From positions 3,844,001 through 3,908,000 of the forward strand of contig NZ_AP024651.1 in the NCBI RefSeq assembly GCF_019977295.1: a DNA stretch of 64,000 bases. Direction: 5' to 3'. A model generated the notes under the pieces. That model was not told the origin of the DNA, searched no databases, and saw nothing but the letters and a program-made list of their open reading frames with translations. Position numbers and translations under genes: made by a program. Positions 57,459-64,000 of this stretch are shown one piece after another. Origin of the DNA: Arthrobacter sp. StoSoilB20 (GTDB lineage: Bacteria; Actinomycetota; Actinomycetes; Actinomycetales; Micrococcaceae). Each line of letters opens with the position of its first letter. The stretch's first letter is position 1.

Positions 57459-58373
57459 ATGACCATGAGCAACAACATCGTCCTCGGCGAAAACCAGTAC
57501 GGCAAAGCAGAAGTCCGCGTCGTCAAGGTCACTCGGGATACGGACCGCCACCACATCGAAGACCTGAACGTCACCTCGCAGCTGCGTGGCGACTTCCAGG
57601 CAGCACACCTCCAGGGCGACAACGGCCACGTCGTTGCCACCGACACCCAGAAGAACACGGTCTACGCGTTCGCCCGTGAAGGCATCGGCTCCCCCGAGTC
57701 CTTCCTCCTGCGCCTCGCAGACCACTTCACCGGTGGATTCGACTGGGTCACCGGTGGACGCTGGGAAGCCGAAGCCTACAGCTGGGATCGTATCCAGGCC
57801 CACGGCGAGGGACATGACCACAGCTTCGTCCGCAACGGACAAGAGGTGCGTACCGCCGTCGTCGTCCGTGATGGCGCAACCACGCACCTCATCAGCGGCC
57901 TCAAGGACCTGACCGTCCTGAAGACCACGCAGTCCGGCTTTGTCGGCTACCCGCGCGACAAGTACACCACCCTGCCGGAGACCACGGACCGCATCCTGGC
58001 CACCGACGTTTCCGCCCGCTGGCGCTACAACACCAACCTGGACTTCGCCGGCACGGACTTCAACAAGAGCTACGAGGACATCAAGGCCCTCCTGCTTGAA
58101 GGCTTCACCGAGAACTACTCCCACGCCCTGCAGCAGACGCTGTTCGACATGGGCAAGAAGGTCCTTGAAGCACACAGCGAGGTGGACGAGATCAAGTTCT
58201 CCATGCCCAACAAGCACCACTTCCTGGTTGACCTGAGCCCGTTCGGCCTGGACAACCCCAACGAGGTCTTCTTCGCGGCTGACCGTCCGTACGGCCTGAT
58301 CGAAGCCACGGTCCAGCGCGAGGACATCGAGGCTGCACCGGTTGCGTGGAGCGGCATCGCCGGCTTCTGCTAA
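57459..58373 (+). CDS. Urate oxidase (uricase)
   Basis: 304 residues, close to the well-studied Arthrobacter globiformis enzyme in sequence. Catalytic elements are present: Lys in YGKAEVRVVKV, Thr in VVATDTQKNTVYAFA, and DRILATDVSARWRYN. It oxidises urate to 5-hydroxyisourate without cofactor. ATG 57459 or 57465 may be used. Hydroxyisourate hydrolase and OHCU decarboxylase, often adjacent in relatives, are absent from the window. The urate/xanthine permease follows. Confidence 0.97.
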   Translation: MTMSNNIVLGENQYGKAEVRVVKVTRDTDRHHIEDLNVTSQLRGDFQAAHLQGDNGHVVATDTQKNTVYAFAREGIGSPESFLLRLADHFTGGFDWVTGGRWEAEAYSWDRIQAHGEGHDHSFVRNGQEVRTAVVVRDGATTHLISGLKDLTVLKTTQSGFVGYPRDKYTTLPETTDRILATDVSARWRYNTNLDFAGTDFNKSYEDIKALLLEGFTENYSHALQQTLFDMGKKVLEAHSEVDEIKFSMPNKHHFLVDLSPFGLDNPNEVFFAADRPYGLIEATVQREDIEAAPVAWSGIAGFC

Positions 58374-58435
58374 ACCCGCAGAAACACCGCACCAACCCGC
58401 AGTAACCCCGCAACAAACCGCACCAACAACGGGTT

Positions 58436-58486
58436 TGTGTGCAGGTCCCTCCCAACGGCGCCCCCTGAAGGCCGGACCTGCACACA
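58436..58486. terminator. Hairpin between uricase and permease
   Basis: TGTGTGCAGGTCC (58436-58448) pairs perfectly with 58474-58486. Lacks a T tract; may be an attenuator or processing site. Confidence 0.65.
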
Positions 58487-58550
58487 GCCAACCCCAAAAA
58501 CCACAAGATTTTGTTAGCCAGACACAGTTAGCCAGACGAAGACGTCTGCC

Positions 58551-58574
58551 ATGAACCCAGAAAGTCTGCCATGA
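58551..58574 (+). other. Mini-ORF coupled to the permease start
   Basis: ATG followed by six codons (MNPESLP) and TGA, whose TGA overlaps the permease ATG as ATGA. The context GTCTGCCATGAAC is duplicated at 58544 and 58564, so the mini-ORF start and the permease start share the same 13 bases. GTTAGCCAGAC is also duplicated at 58513 and 58527. Confidence 0.4.
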
Positions 58575-60079
58575 ACATCAAGAAGAAGTCCCGCCCCGCG
58601 AATACCACCTCTTCGCAGAAACATCAGTCCGAGCGCCCGGAGGACAAGCGCCTTTCCATTGGCAGCACCTTCGCCTACGGCTTCCAGCACGTCCTGACCA
58701 TGTACGGCGGAATCATTGCCCCGCCGCTGATCATCGGCGCAGCGGCCGGCATGTCCTCCCAGGACATCGGCCTCCTCATTGCCGCCTGTTTGTTCGTTGG
58801 CGGCCTGGCCACCATCCTGCAGACCGTGGGCATACCGTTCTTCGGCTCGCAGTTGCCACTGGTCCAGGGTGTGTCGTTCGCGGGCGTTTCCACCATGGTG
58901 GCGATCGTCCAAGGCGGCGGCGGGATCCAGGCGGTGTTCGGCTCAGTCATTGTGGCGTCGCTGATTGGCCTGGCGATCACTCCCCTGTTCTCCAAGATCA
59001 TCAAGTTCTTCCCGCCGGTGGTCACAGGAACCGTGATCACCACCATCGGACTGACGCTGATGCCGGTGGCCGCCAACTGGGCCATGGGCGGCAACGCCAA
59101 GGCAGATAACTACGGCAGCATGGCCAACATCGGCCTGGCAGCAGCAACCATGGGCATCGTCCTTCTCCTGAGCAAGGTTGGCAACGCCGCCATCTCCCGG
59201 CTCTCCATCCTGCTGGCCATGGTCATCGGCACCATCATTGCCCTGGTGGCCGGCATGGCTGACTTCTCCAAGGTTGGCCAGGGCGACATCGTCGCATTCC
59301 CCACGCCGTTCGCCTTCGGTGCTCCCACCTTCGAAATCGCCGCCATCATCTCCATGCTCATCGTCATCCTGGTGACCCTGACAGAGACTTCGGCAGACAT
59401 CATCGCAGTGGGCGAGATCGTAGACACCAAGGTTGATTCACGCCGCATCGGCGACGGCCTTCGCGCAGATATGCTCTCCAGCGCCATCTCCCCGCTGTTC
59501 AACTCCTTCACGCAGAGCGCCTTCGCCCAGAACGTTGGCCTCGTTGCCATCACGGGCATCAAGAGCCGCTTCGTCGTCAGCGCCGGCGGCCTGATCCTGG
59601 TGATCCTGGGCCTCCTGCCGATTCTGGGCCGGGTTGTTGCAGCGGTTCCGACCCCCGTCCTGGGCGGTGCCGGCGTCGTTCTCTTCGGTACCGTGGCAGC
59701 CAGCGGTATCCGTACCCTGGCCAAGGTCGAGTACAAGAACAACATGAACCTCATCATCGTGGCGGCATCTATCGGCTTCGGCATGATCCCGATTGCCGCC
59801 CCGAAGTTCTACGACCAGTTCCCGTCCTGGTTCGCCACGATCTTCCACTCCGGCATCAGCTCGGCCGCGGTCATGGCCATCTTGCTGAACATCCTCTTCA
59901 ACCACTTCAAGGCCGGCAACTCGGACAACCAGTCGGTGTTCGTCGCGGGCACTGACAGGATCGTCAGCGAAGAAGACATCAAGTGCCTCAGCGAAGGCGA
60001 CCGCTTCGAGAACGGCAAGCTGATCGACGCCGACGGCAACGAAGTCCCGCTCAAGACCTCCAGCGCGTCAGAGCACTAG
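58571..60079 (+). CDS. Urate/xanthine permease (NCS2/NAT family)
   Basis: 502 residues, up to fourteen membrane segments. QHVLTMYGG near TM1, TETSADIIAVGEI with the conserved Glu, and the NAT signature QNVGLVAITG are diagnostic. It imports xanthine or urate with protons or sodium and would feed the preceding uricase. Its ribosome site is weak and the ATG overlaps a mini-ORF stop. A C-terminal hydrophilic tail of about 50 residues is present. Confidence 0.94.
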   Translation: MNIKKKSRPANTTSSQKHQSERPEDKRLSIGSTFAYGFQHVLTMYGGIIAPPLIIGAAAGMSSQDIGLLIAACLFVGGLATILQTVGIPFFGSQLPLVQGVSFAGVSTMVAIVQGGGGIQAVFGSVIVASLIGLAITPLFSKIIKFFPPVVTGTVITTIGLTLMPVAANWAMGGNAKADNYGSMANIGLAAATMGIVLLLSKVGNAAISRLSILLAMVIGTIIALVAGMADFSKVGQGDIVAFPTPFAFGAPTFEIAAIISMLIVILVTLTETSADIIAVGEIVDTKVDSRRIGDGLRADMLSSAISPLFNSFTQSAFAQNVGLVAITGIKSRFVVSAGGLILVILGLLPILGRVVAAVPTPVLGGAGVVLFGTVAASGIRTLAKVEYKNNMNLIIVAASIGFGMIPIAAPKFYDQFPSWFATIFHSGISSAAVMAILLNILFNHFKAGNSDNQSVFVAGTDRIVSEEDIKCLSEGDRFENGKLIDADGNEVPLKTSSASEH

Positions 60080-60098
60080 CACTTCCGCAGCGACAGCA

Positions 60099-60135
60099 GG
60101 CGGCAACGTTTCCTTGGGGGACGTTGCCGCCTTTT
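60099..60135 (+). terminator. Terminator of the urate/xanthine permease
   Basis: GGCGGCAACGT, loop TTCCTTGGGGG, ACGTTGCCGCC, then TTTT; perfect 11-bp stem 19 bases after the stop. Confidence 0.92.
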
Positions 60136-60199
60136 GTCGGCTTGGGTGAAGCGTACGACGCCGGCACCGGCCTCTGCGGCGGCCCTCACCTTGGTTGGT

Positions 60200-60441
60200 G
60201 CCCACCGCCGTCGGACCCCGGTTAGCCAATCAACCCGGGCGACCACCGCCGTCGGAATTAACCGGGTGAGCCGACTGATCAGGGTGACCACCGCCGTCGA
60301 AGTTGACCCGGGCGTGCCGACCGATCCGGGCGACCACCGCCGTCGGAATTGACCCGCATGAGCCGACCGATCCGGGTGACCACCGCCGCCGCGGTTGACC
60401 CGGGTGAGCCGACCGATCCGGGTGACCACCGCCGTCGAGCC
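60200..60441. repeat. 46-bp tandem repeat, about five copies
   Basis: Units beginning GACCACCGCCGTCG at 60241, 60286, 60332, 60378 and 60424 (partial), plus a degenerate one at 60200. Fills the gap between the permease and the convergent iclR-type gene (60136-60550). No gene there. Confidence 0.92.
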
Positions 60442-60551
60442 TAAAGAGTGGTGCGGGAAGCCGTACCTCGGCGCGATACGGCCTGTGCATCCGCCCGTGG
60501 TGGACTCCACGCTGAAGAGGACCGCCGGCTCAAAACCCACTCCCAGATAAC

Positions 60552-60590
60552 AAAAGATGGCAATGTTTTGGGGAAACATTGCCATCTTTT
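60552..60590. terminator. Terminator of the IclR-family gene
   Basis: AAAAGATGGCAATGTTT, loop TGGGG, AAACATTGCCATCTTTT; perfect 17-bp stem with T/A runs on both sides, 34 bases beyond the regulator stop. Confidence 0.9.
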
Positions 60591-60623
60591 GCCATCTCGC
60601 GCAGGGGGCGCGGGTAGTACAGC

Positions 60624-61379
60624 CTAGTTCTGGTTGAGCTCCGCGGAGATCGCCATGGCGGCCTCGCGCAGCATGGGCACGGCGCGGTCGGCGAAGCTCT
60701 GGTCAACACGGGTGATCGGGCCGGAGACGGAGATCGCGGTAGGCGTGGGTGCGTTGGGCACGGCCATGGCGAAGCAGCGGACGCCGAGCTCCTGCTCTTC
60801 CTCGTCAATGGAGTAGCCACGCTCACGGATCAACGCCAGGTCCGCGAGCAGGGAGTCGATGTCACCGATGCTCTTGGCGGTGGGTGTGGGCATGCCGGTG
60901 CGGGCCACGATGCCGCGGACAACTTCGTCGTCCAGCTGGGCGAGGATGGCTTTGCCCACGCCGGTATCGTGCGTGTGGGCGCGGCGGCCAACCTCGGTGA
61001 ACATGCGCATGGAGTGCATGGAGGGGACCTGGGCCACGTAGATGACCATGTCGGAATCCAACACAGCCATGTTGGAAGTTTCACCGAGGCGTTCCACCAG
61101 GGTCTTCAGCTGCGGGCGTGCCACGGCACCGAGTTGCTTGCTGGCGCCTTCGCCGAGCCGGATGAGCCGGGGGCCCAGGGCGTAGCGGCGGTTGGGCAGC
61201 TGGCGGATGTAGCCAAGGGACACCAAGGTCCGCAAAAGACGGTGGATGGTGGGCAGGGGGAGGTCAGTGGATGACGAGAGCTCGCTCAGTGTGACGTCGC
61301 CGCCCGCATCCGTGATCAGTTCCAGCAGTTCAAAGACGCGCTCAACGGACTGCACGCCTCCGGAGGCTTTTTCAGCCAT
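60624..61379 (-). CDS. IclR-family transcriptional regulator (AllR/GclR-like)
   Basis: 251 residues. The winged helix (LSELSSSTDLPLPTIHRLLRTL, about residues 32-53) is followed by an IclR effector domain (TGVGKAILAQL, GYSIDEEEQELGVRCFAMAV, AISVSGP). In enteric bacteria AllR senses glyoxylate and allantoin and represses ureide genes. Here it is divergent from malic enzyme and malate synthase, the glyoxylate-to-pyruvate route, which supports that role. Its regulon is inferred, not shown. Confidence 0.92.
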   Translation of the reverse strand: MAEKASGGVQSVERVFELLELITDAGGDVTLSELSSSTDLPLPTIHRLLRTLVSLGYIRQLPNRRYALGPRLIRLGEGASKQLGAVARPQLKTLVERLGETSNMAVLDSDMVIYVAQVPSMHSMRMFTEVGRRAHTHDTGVGKAILAQLDDEVVRGIVARTGMPTPTAKSIGDIDSLLADLALIRERGYSIDEEEQELGVRCFAMAVPNAPTPTAISVSGPITRVDQSFADRAVPMLREAAMAISAELNQN

Positions 61380-61512
61380 TCCCTTGTCTCCAATGACTCA
61401 GATTCCGACAACTCTTATCCGCATCGTGAAAAGAATTGCTTAGAACACCCAACATACAGCACAGCGCCAAGCTGCGCGATGACACCGAACATGACCAAGC
61501 TGGGGGTTGTGT

Positions 61513-61548
61513 TTCCACTTTGTAGACAATAATATCCATAATACGAAA
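61513..61548. promoter_or_regulatory. Two operator-like boxes upstream of malic enzyme
   Basis: TTCCACTTTGTAGAC (61513-61527) and ATCCATAATACGAAA (61534-61548) match the NCS1 upstream core TTCCACATTGCGGAA at 11 and 10 of 15 positions. They lie in the region divergent from the IclR-family gene. Confidence 0.45.
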
Positions 61549-61600
61549 ACATTCAGTTTGGAACGGCGGCCCGGGAACGGGCCTTACAGGAGGAATTTCA

Positions 61601-63001
61601 ATGGCGAATCCGAGCCCCGGAAACTCGATCACCCTGCGCGTCGCCGCACCGTCGAGCTTCACCGCTACCAGCGAACTGGCAGCAGCCGTCGGCGCAGCCG
61701 GTGCAGCGATCACCGCGCTGGACGTCACGGAATCCCACCACGAGACGATCGTTGTTGACGTCACCTGCAACACCACGGACGACGACCACGCAGGCCGCGT
61801 GAAGGACGCCCTGAACGCCCTCGACGGCGTCACCGTCCAGCACGTCTCGGACCGCACCTTCCTCATGCACCTCGGTGGCAAGCTCGAAGTTGTCCCCAAA
61901 GTAGCCCTGCGCAACCGTGACGATCTCTCCCGTGCCTACACTCCCGGCGTCGCCCGTGTTTGCATGGCCATTGCGGAAGATCCGGCCGCTGCCCGCAACC
62001 TGACGGTCAAGCGCAACACCATCGCCGTCCTCACTGACGGTTCGGCCGTTCTGGGCCTGGGCAACATCGGCCCAGCCGCTGCCCTTCCCGTCATGGAAGG
62101 CAAGGCTGCGCTGTTCAAGCAGTTCGCCAATGTGGATGCCTGGCCGGTCTGCCTGGACACCCAGGACACCGAAGAGATCATCATGATCGCCAAGGCCATG
62201 GCACCGGTCTACGGTGGCATCAACCTCGAAGACATCGCCGCGCCGCGCTGCTTCGAAATCGAGAACCGCCTGCGCGAAGAGCTGGACATCCCGGTGTTCC
62301 ACGATGACCAGCACGGCACCGCGATCGTCACGCTCGCGGCCCTGGTCAATGCCCTCCGTGTTGTGGACAAGAAGCTCTCCGAGGTCAAGATCGTGGTTTC
62401 GGGCGTCGGCGCTGCCGGCTCGGCCATCATCCAGCTCCTCAAGGCCCAGGGCGCGCAGCACATCATCGCCGCAGGCCGCTCCGGCGCCATCCACTCCGGT
62501 GAGGAATACGGCGACGAACACCGCAGCTGGATCGCAGCGAACACCAACGAAGAAGGATTCTCCGGAACCCTGCACGACGCCCTCAAGGGTGCGGACGTCT
62601 TCATCGGCGTCTCCGCCCCGCACGTGATCGGCGAAGAGCAGGTTGCTTCCATGGCCGAAGACTCGATCGTGTTCGCCATGGCCAACCCGACGCCGGAGAT
62701 CGACCCCGTAGTTGCGTCCAAGCACGCAGCCGTGGTGGCCACCGGCCGCAGCGACTTCCCGAACCAGATCAACAACGTGCTGGCCTTCCCGGGCTTCTTC
62801 CGCGGGCTGCTGGACGCCGGGGCCTCAGACATCACCCCGAACATGCTGGTGGCCGCCGCCGAGGCGATTGCCAACCGGGTGGCTGACGATGAGCTCAACG
62901 CGAGTTACATTATCCCCAGCGTCTTCGATCCCCATGTTGCCGCCGACGTTGCGACCGCCGTAGCCAATGCTGCGCACGCCAACGCCGCCAGCGCACTCTA
63001 G
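61601..63001 (+). CDS. NAD-dependent malic enzyme with N-terminal ACT-like domain
   Basis: 466 residues. The first ~80 form an ACT-like regulatory fold (ITLRVAAPS...[13 protein letters not shown]). The catalytic part has [30 protein letters not shown] and the NAD loop [10 protein letters not shown]. It decarboxylates malate to pyruvate. AGGAGG lies eight bases before the ATG. Malate synthase follows at 18 bp, so glyoxylate plus acetyl-CoA becomes malate and then pyruvate in one operon. Confidence 0.96.
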   Translation: MANPSPGNSITLRVAAPSSFTATSELAAAVGAAGAAITALDVTESHHETIVVDVTCNTTDDDHAGRVKDALNALDGVTVQHVSDRTFLMHLGGKLEVVPKVALRNRDDLSRAYTPGVARVCMAIAEDPAAARNLTVKRNTIAVLTDGSAVLGLGNIGPAAALPVMEGKAALFKQFANVDAWPVCLDTQDTEEIIMIAKAMAPVYGGINLEDIAAPRCFEIENRLREELDIPVFHDDQHGTAIVTLAALVNALRVVDKKLSEVKIVVSGVGAAGSAIIQLLKAQGAQHIIAAGRSGAIHSGEEYGDEHRSWIAANTNEEGFSGTLHDALKGADVFIGVSAPHVIGEEQVASMAEDSIVFAMANPTPEIDPVVASKHAAVVATGRSDFPNQINNVLAFPGFFRGLLDAGASDITPNMLVAAAEAIANRVADDELNASYIIPSVFDPHVAADVATAVANAAHANAASAL

Positions 63002-63019
63002 AAAAAGGAATCCGCTCAC

Positions 63020-64000
63020 ATGGCTATCACAGTCACCGATCCCCGGCCGATCGATCGCGCCGAGGAAATCCTTACCCCCAAGGCATTGGCCTTCCTCGAA
63101 GAACTGCACAAGCGCTTCGCCGGCACCCGCAACGAGCTCCTCAAGGCCCGTGGCGTCAAGCGCCAGAAAGTTGCCGACACCAGCCGCCTGGACTTCCTCC
63201 CGGAGACCCAGGAAATCCGCGACGGCGACTGGAAGGTCGCCGAGGCACCGGCAGCTTTGCAGGACCGCCGGGTTGAGATGACCGGCCCGGCAACCCCGGC
63301 CAAGATGGCCATCAATGCCCTGAACTCCGGCGCCAAGGTGTGGCTCGCGGACCTCGAAGACGCCAGCACGCCCACATGGCCCAACGTCATCGATGCCATC
63401 CTCAACCTCCGCGACGCCGCCCAGGGAACCCTGGCCTACACCTCGCCCGAGGGCAAGGAATACCGCCTGCGCACCGACGCTCCCCTGGCCGTTGTGGTGG
63501 CCCGCCCCCGCGGCTGGCACATGGAGGAGAACCACCTGCTGATCGACGGCGTACCCGCCGTGGGTGCCTTGGTGGACTTCGGCTTGCACTTCTTCCACAT
63601 CGCCAAGCAGCTGCTCTTGAACGGTCAGGGCCCGTACTACTACCTGCCCAAGATGGAGAGCCACCTGGAGGCCCGCCTCTGGAACGACGTCTTTGTCTTC
63701 GCCCAGGACTTTCTCGGCGTTCCGCAGGGCAGCGTCCGCGCCACGGTCCTCATTGAGACCATCCCCGCAGCCTTCGAGATGGACGAGATCCTCTACGAAC
63801 TGCGCGATCACGCCTCGGGCCTGAACGCCGGCCGTTGGGATTACTTGTTCAGCATCATCAAGTACTTCCGTGATGCCGGCGAAGAGTTCGTCCTCCCGGA
63901 CCGCGCCACCGTTGCCATGACGGCTCCATTCATGCGCGCCTACACCGAACTCCTGGTCAAGACCTGCCACAAGCGCGGCGCCTTCGCCATGGGTGGCATG
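63020..64000 (+). CDS. aceB: Malate synthase A (partial, runs off the right edge)
   Basis: The first 327 residues are present. [39 protein letters not shown] and [16 protein letters not shown] identify the A-type malate synthase barrel, with the catalytic Arg in ARPRGWH; the C-terminal catalytic Asp lies outside the window. It condenses glyoxylate with acetyl-CoA to malate. AGGA lies ten bases before the ATG. Same operon as malic enzyme. Confidence 0.97.
   Translation, partial: MAITVTDPRPIDRAEEILTPKALAFLEELHKRFAGTRNELLKARGVKRQKVADTSRLDFLPETQEIRDGDWKVAEAPAALQDRRVEMTGPATPAKMAINALNSGAKVWLADLEDASTPTWPNVIDAILNLRDAAQGTLAYTSPEGKEYRLRTDAPLAVVVARPRGWHMEENHLLIDGVPAVGALVDFGLHFFHIAKQLLLNGQGPYYYLPKMESHLEARLWNDVFVFAQDFLGVPQGSVRATVLIETIPAAFEMDEILYELRDHASGLNAGRWDYLFSIIKYFRDAGEEFVLPDRATVAMTAPFMRAYTELLVKTCHKRGAFAMGGM

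Noticed and set aside
60076..60585. Minus-strand open frame of 169 codons
   Set aside because: It consists of the 46-bp repeat translated in one frame plus two terminator hairpins.

Overview
The window is high-GC actinobacterial DNA. Its synteny (crp, marP-like protease, NUDIX, RidA, DUF4177, class A PBP, metallophosphoesterase) and the Arthrobacter-type uricase suggest Arthrobacter or Paenarthrobacter; this is inferred from gene content, not from a database search. GTG and TTG starts are common. Many convergent gene pairs are separated by long, nearly perfect inverted repeats.

Layout. 1-6.8 kb: a truncated membrane protein, acetyl-CoA synthetase, a DeoR regulator and an ABC exporter pair. 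6.8-15 kb: a sugar island with LacI regulator, Gfo/Idh/MocA oxidoreductase, an ABC importer and a GH36 alpha-galactosidase; two LacI-type palindromes lie in the divergent promoter. 15-26.6 kb: conserved core with aroQ, marP-like protease, crp, NUDIX, RidA, DUF4177, PBP, phosphoesterase and a heterodimeric ABC exporter. 26.7-28.6 kb: tRNA-Pro, then a divergent pair formed by a tiny secreted peptide precursor and an XRE-TPR regulator. 28.6-36 kb: purC, purD, class 3 asparaginase, a sterol-carrier-like protein, a DctA-type symporter, a DUF559 protein and an SDR. 36-50.9 kb: a first purine/hydantoin block with an Asp/Glu/hydantoin racemase, NCS1 permease, aceE, a MobA-like cytidylyltransferase, a three-gene xanthine dehydrogenase set, an AzgA permease and a guanine deaminase. 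51-57.4 kb: an accessory-looking stretch with 8-oxoguanine deaminase, a Thr/Pro-repeat lipoprotein, an AbiEi/DUF559 protein and a 7-copy repeat array. 57.4-64 kb: uricase, urate/xanthine permease, IclR regulator, NAD malic enzyme and the start of malate synthase.

How it fits together. Purines are imported, deaminated, oxidised to urate and opened by uricase. Downstream ureides would give glyoxylate, which malate synthase and malic enzyme convert to malate and pyruvate, with aceE feeding acetyl-CoA. The IclR regulator is the obvious candidate controller, and IclR-like palindromes occur upstream of several of these genes.

Most novel-looking item: the peptide gene at 26926-27141 and the XRE-TPR gene at 27269-28534. 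The precursor carries the octapeptide IGNWPDPM twice, the two copies differing only by synonymous codons. The receptor has the HTH+TPR architecture of RRNPP quorum-sensing receptors. Other unusual features are two families of palindromic repeats lying next to the two DUF559 genes, and tandem duplications that multiply stop codons.
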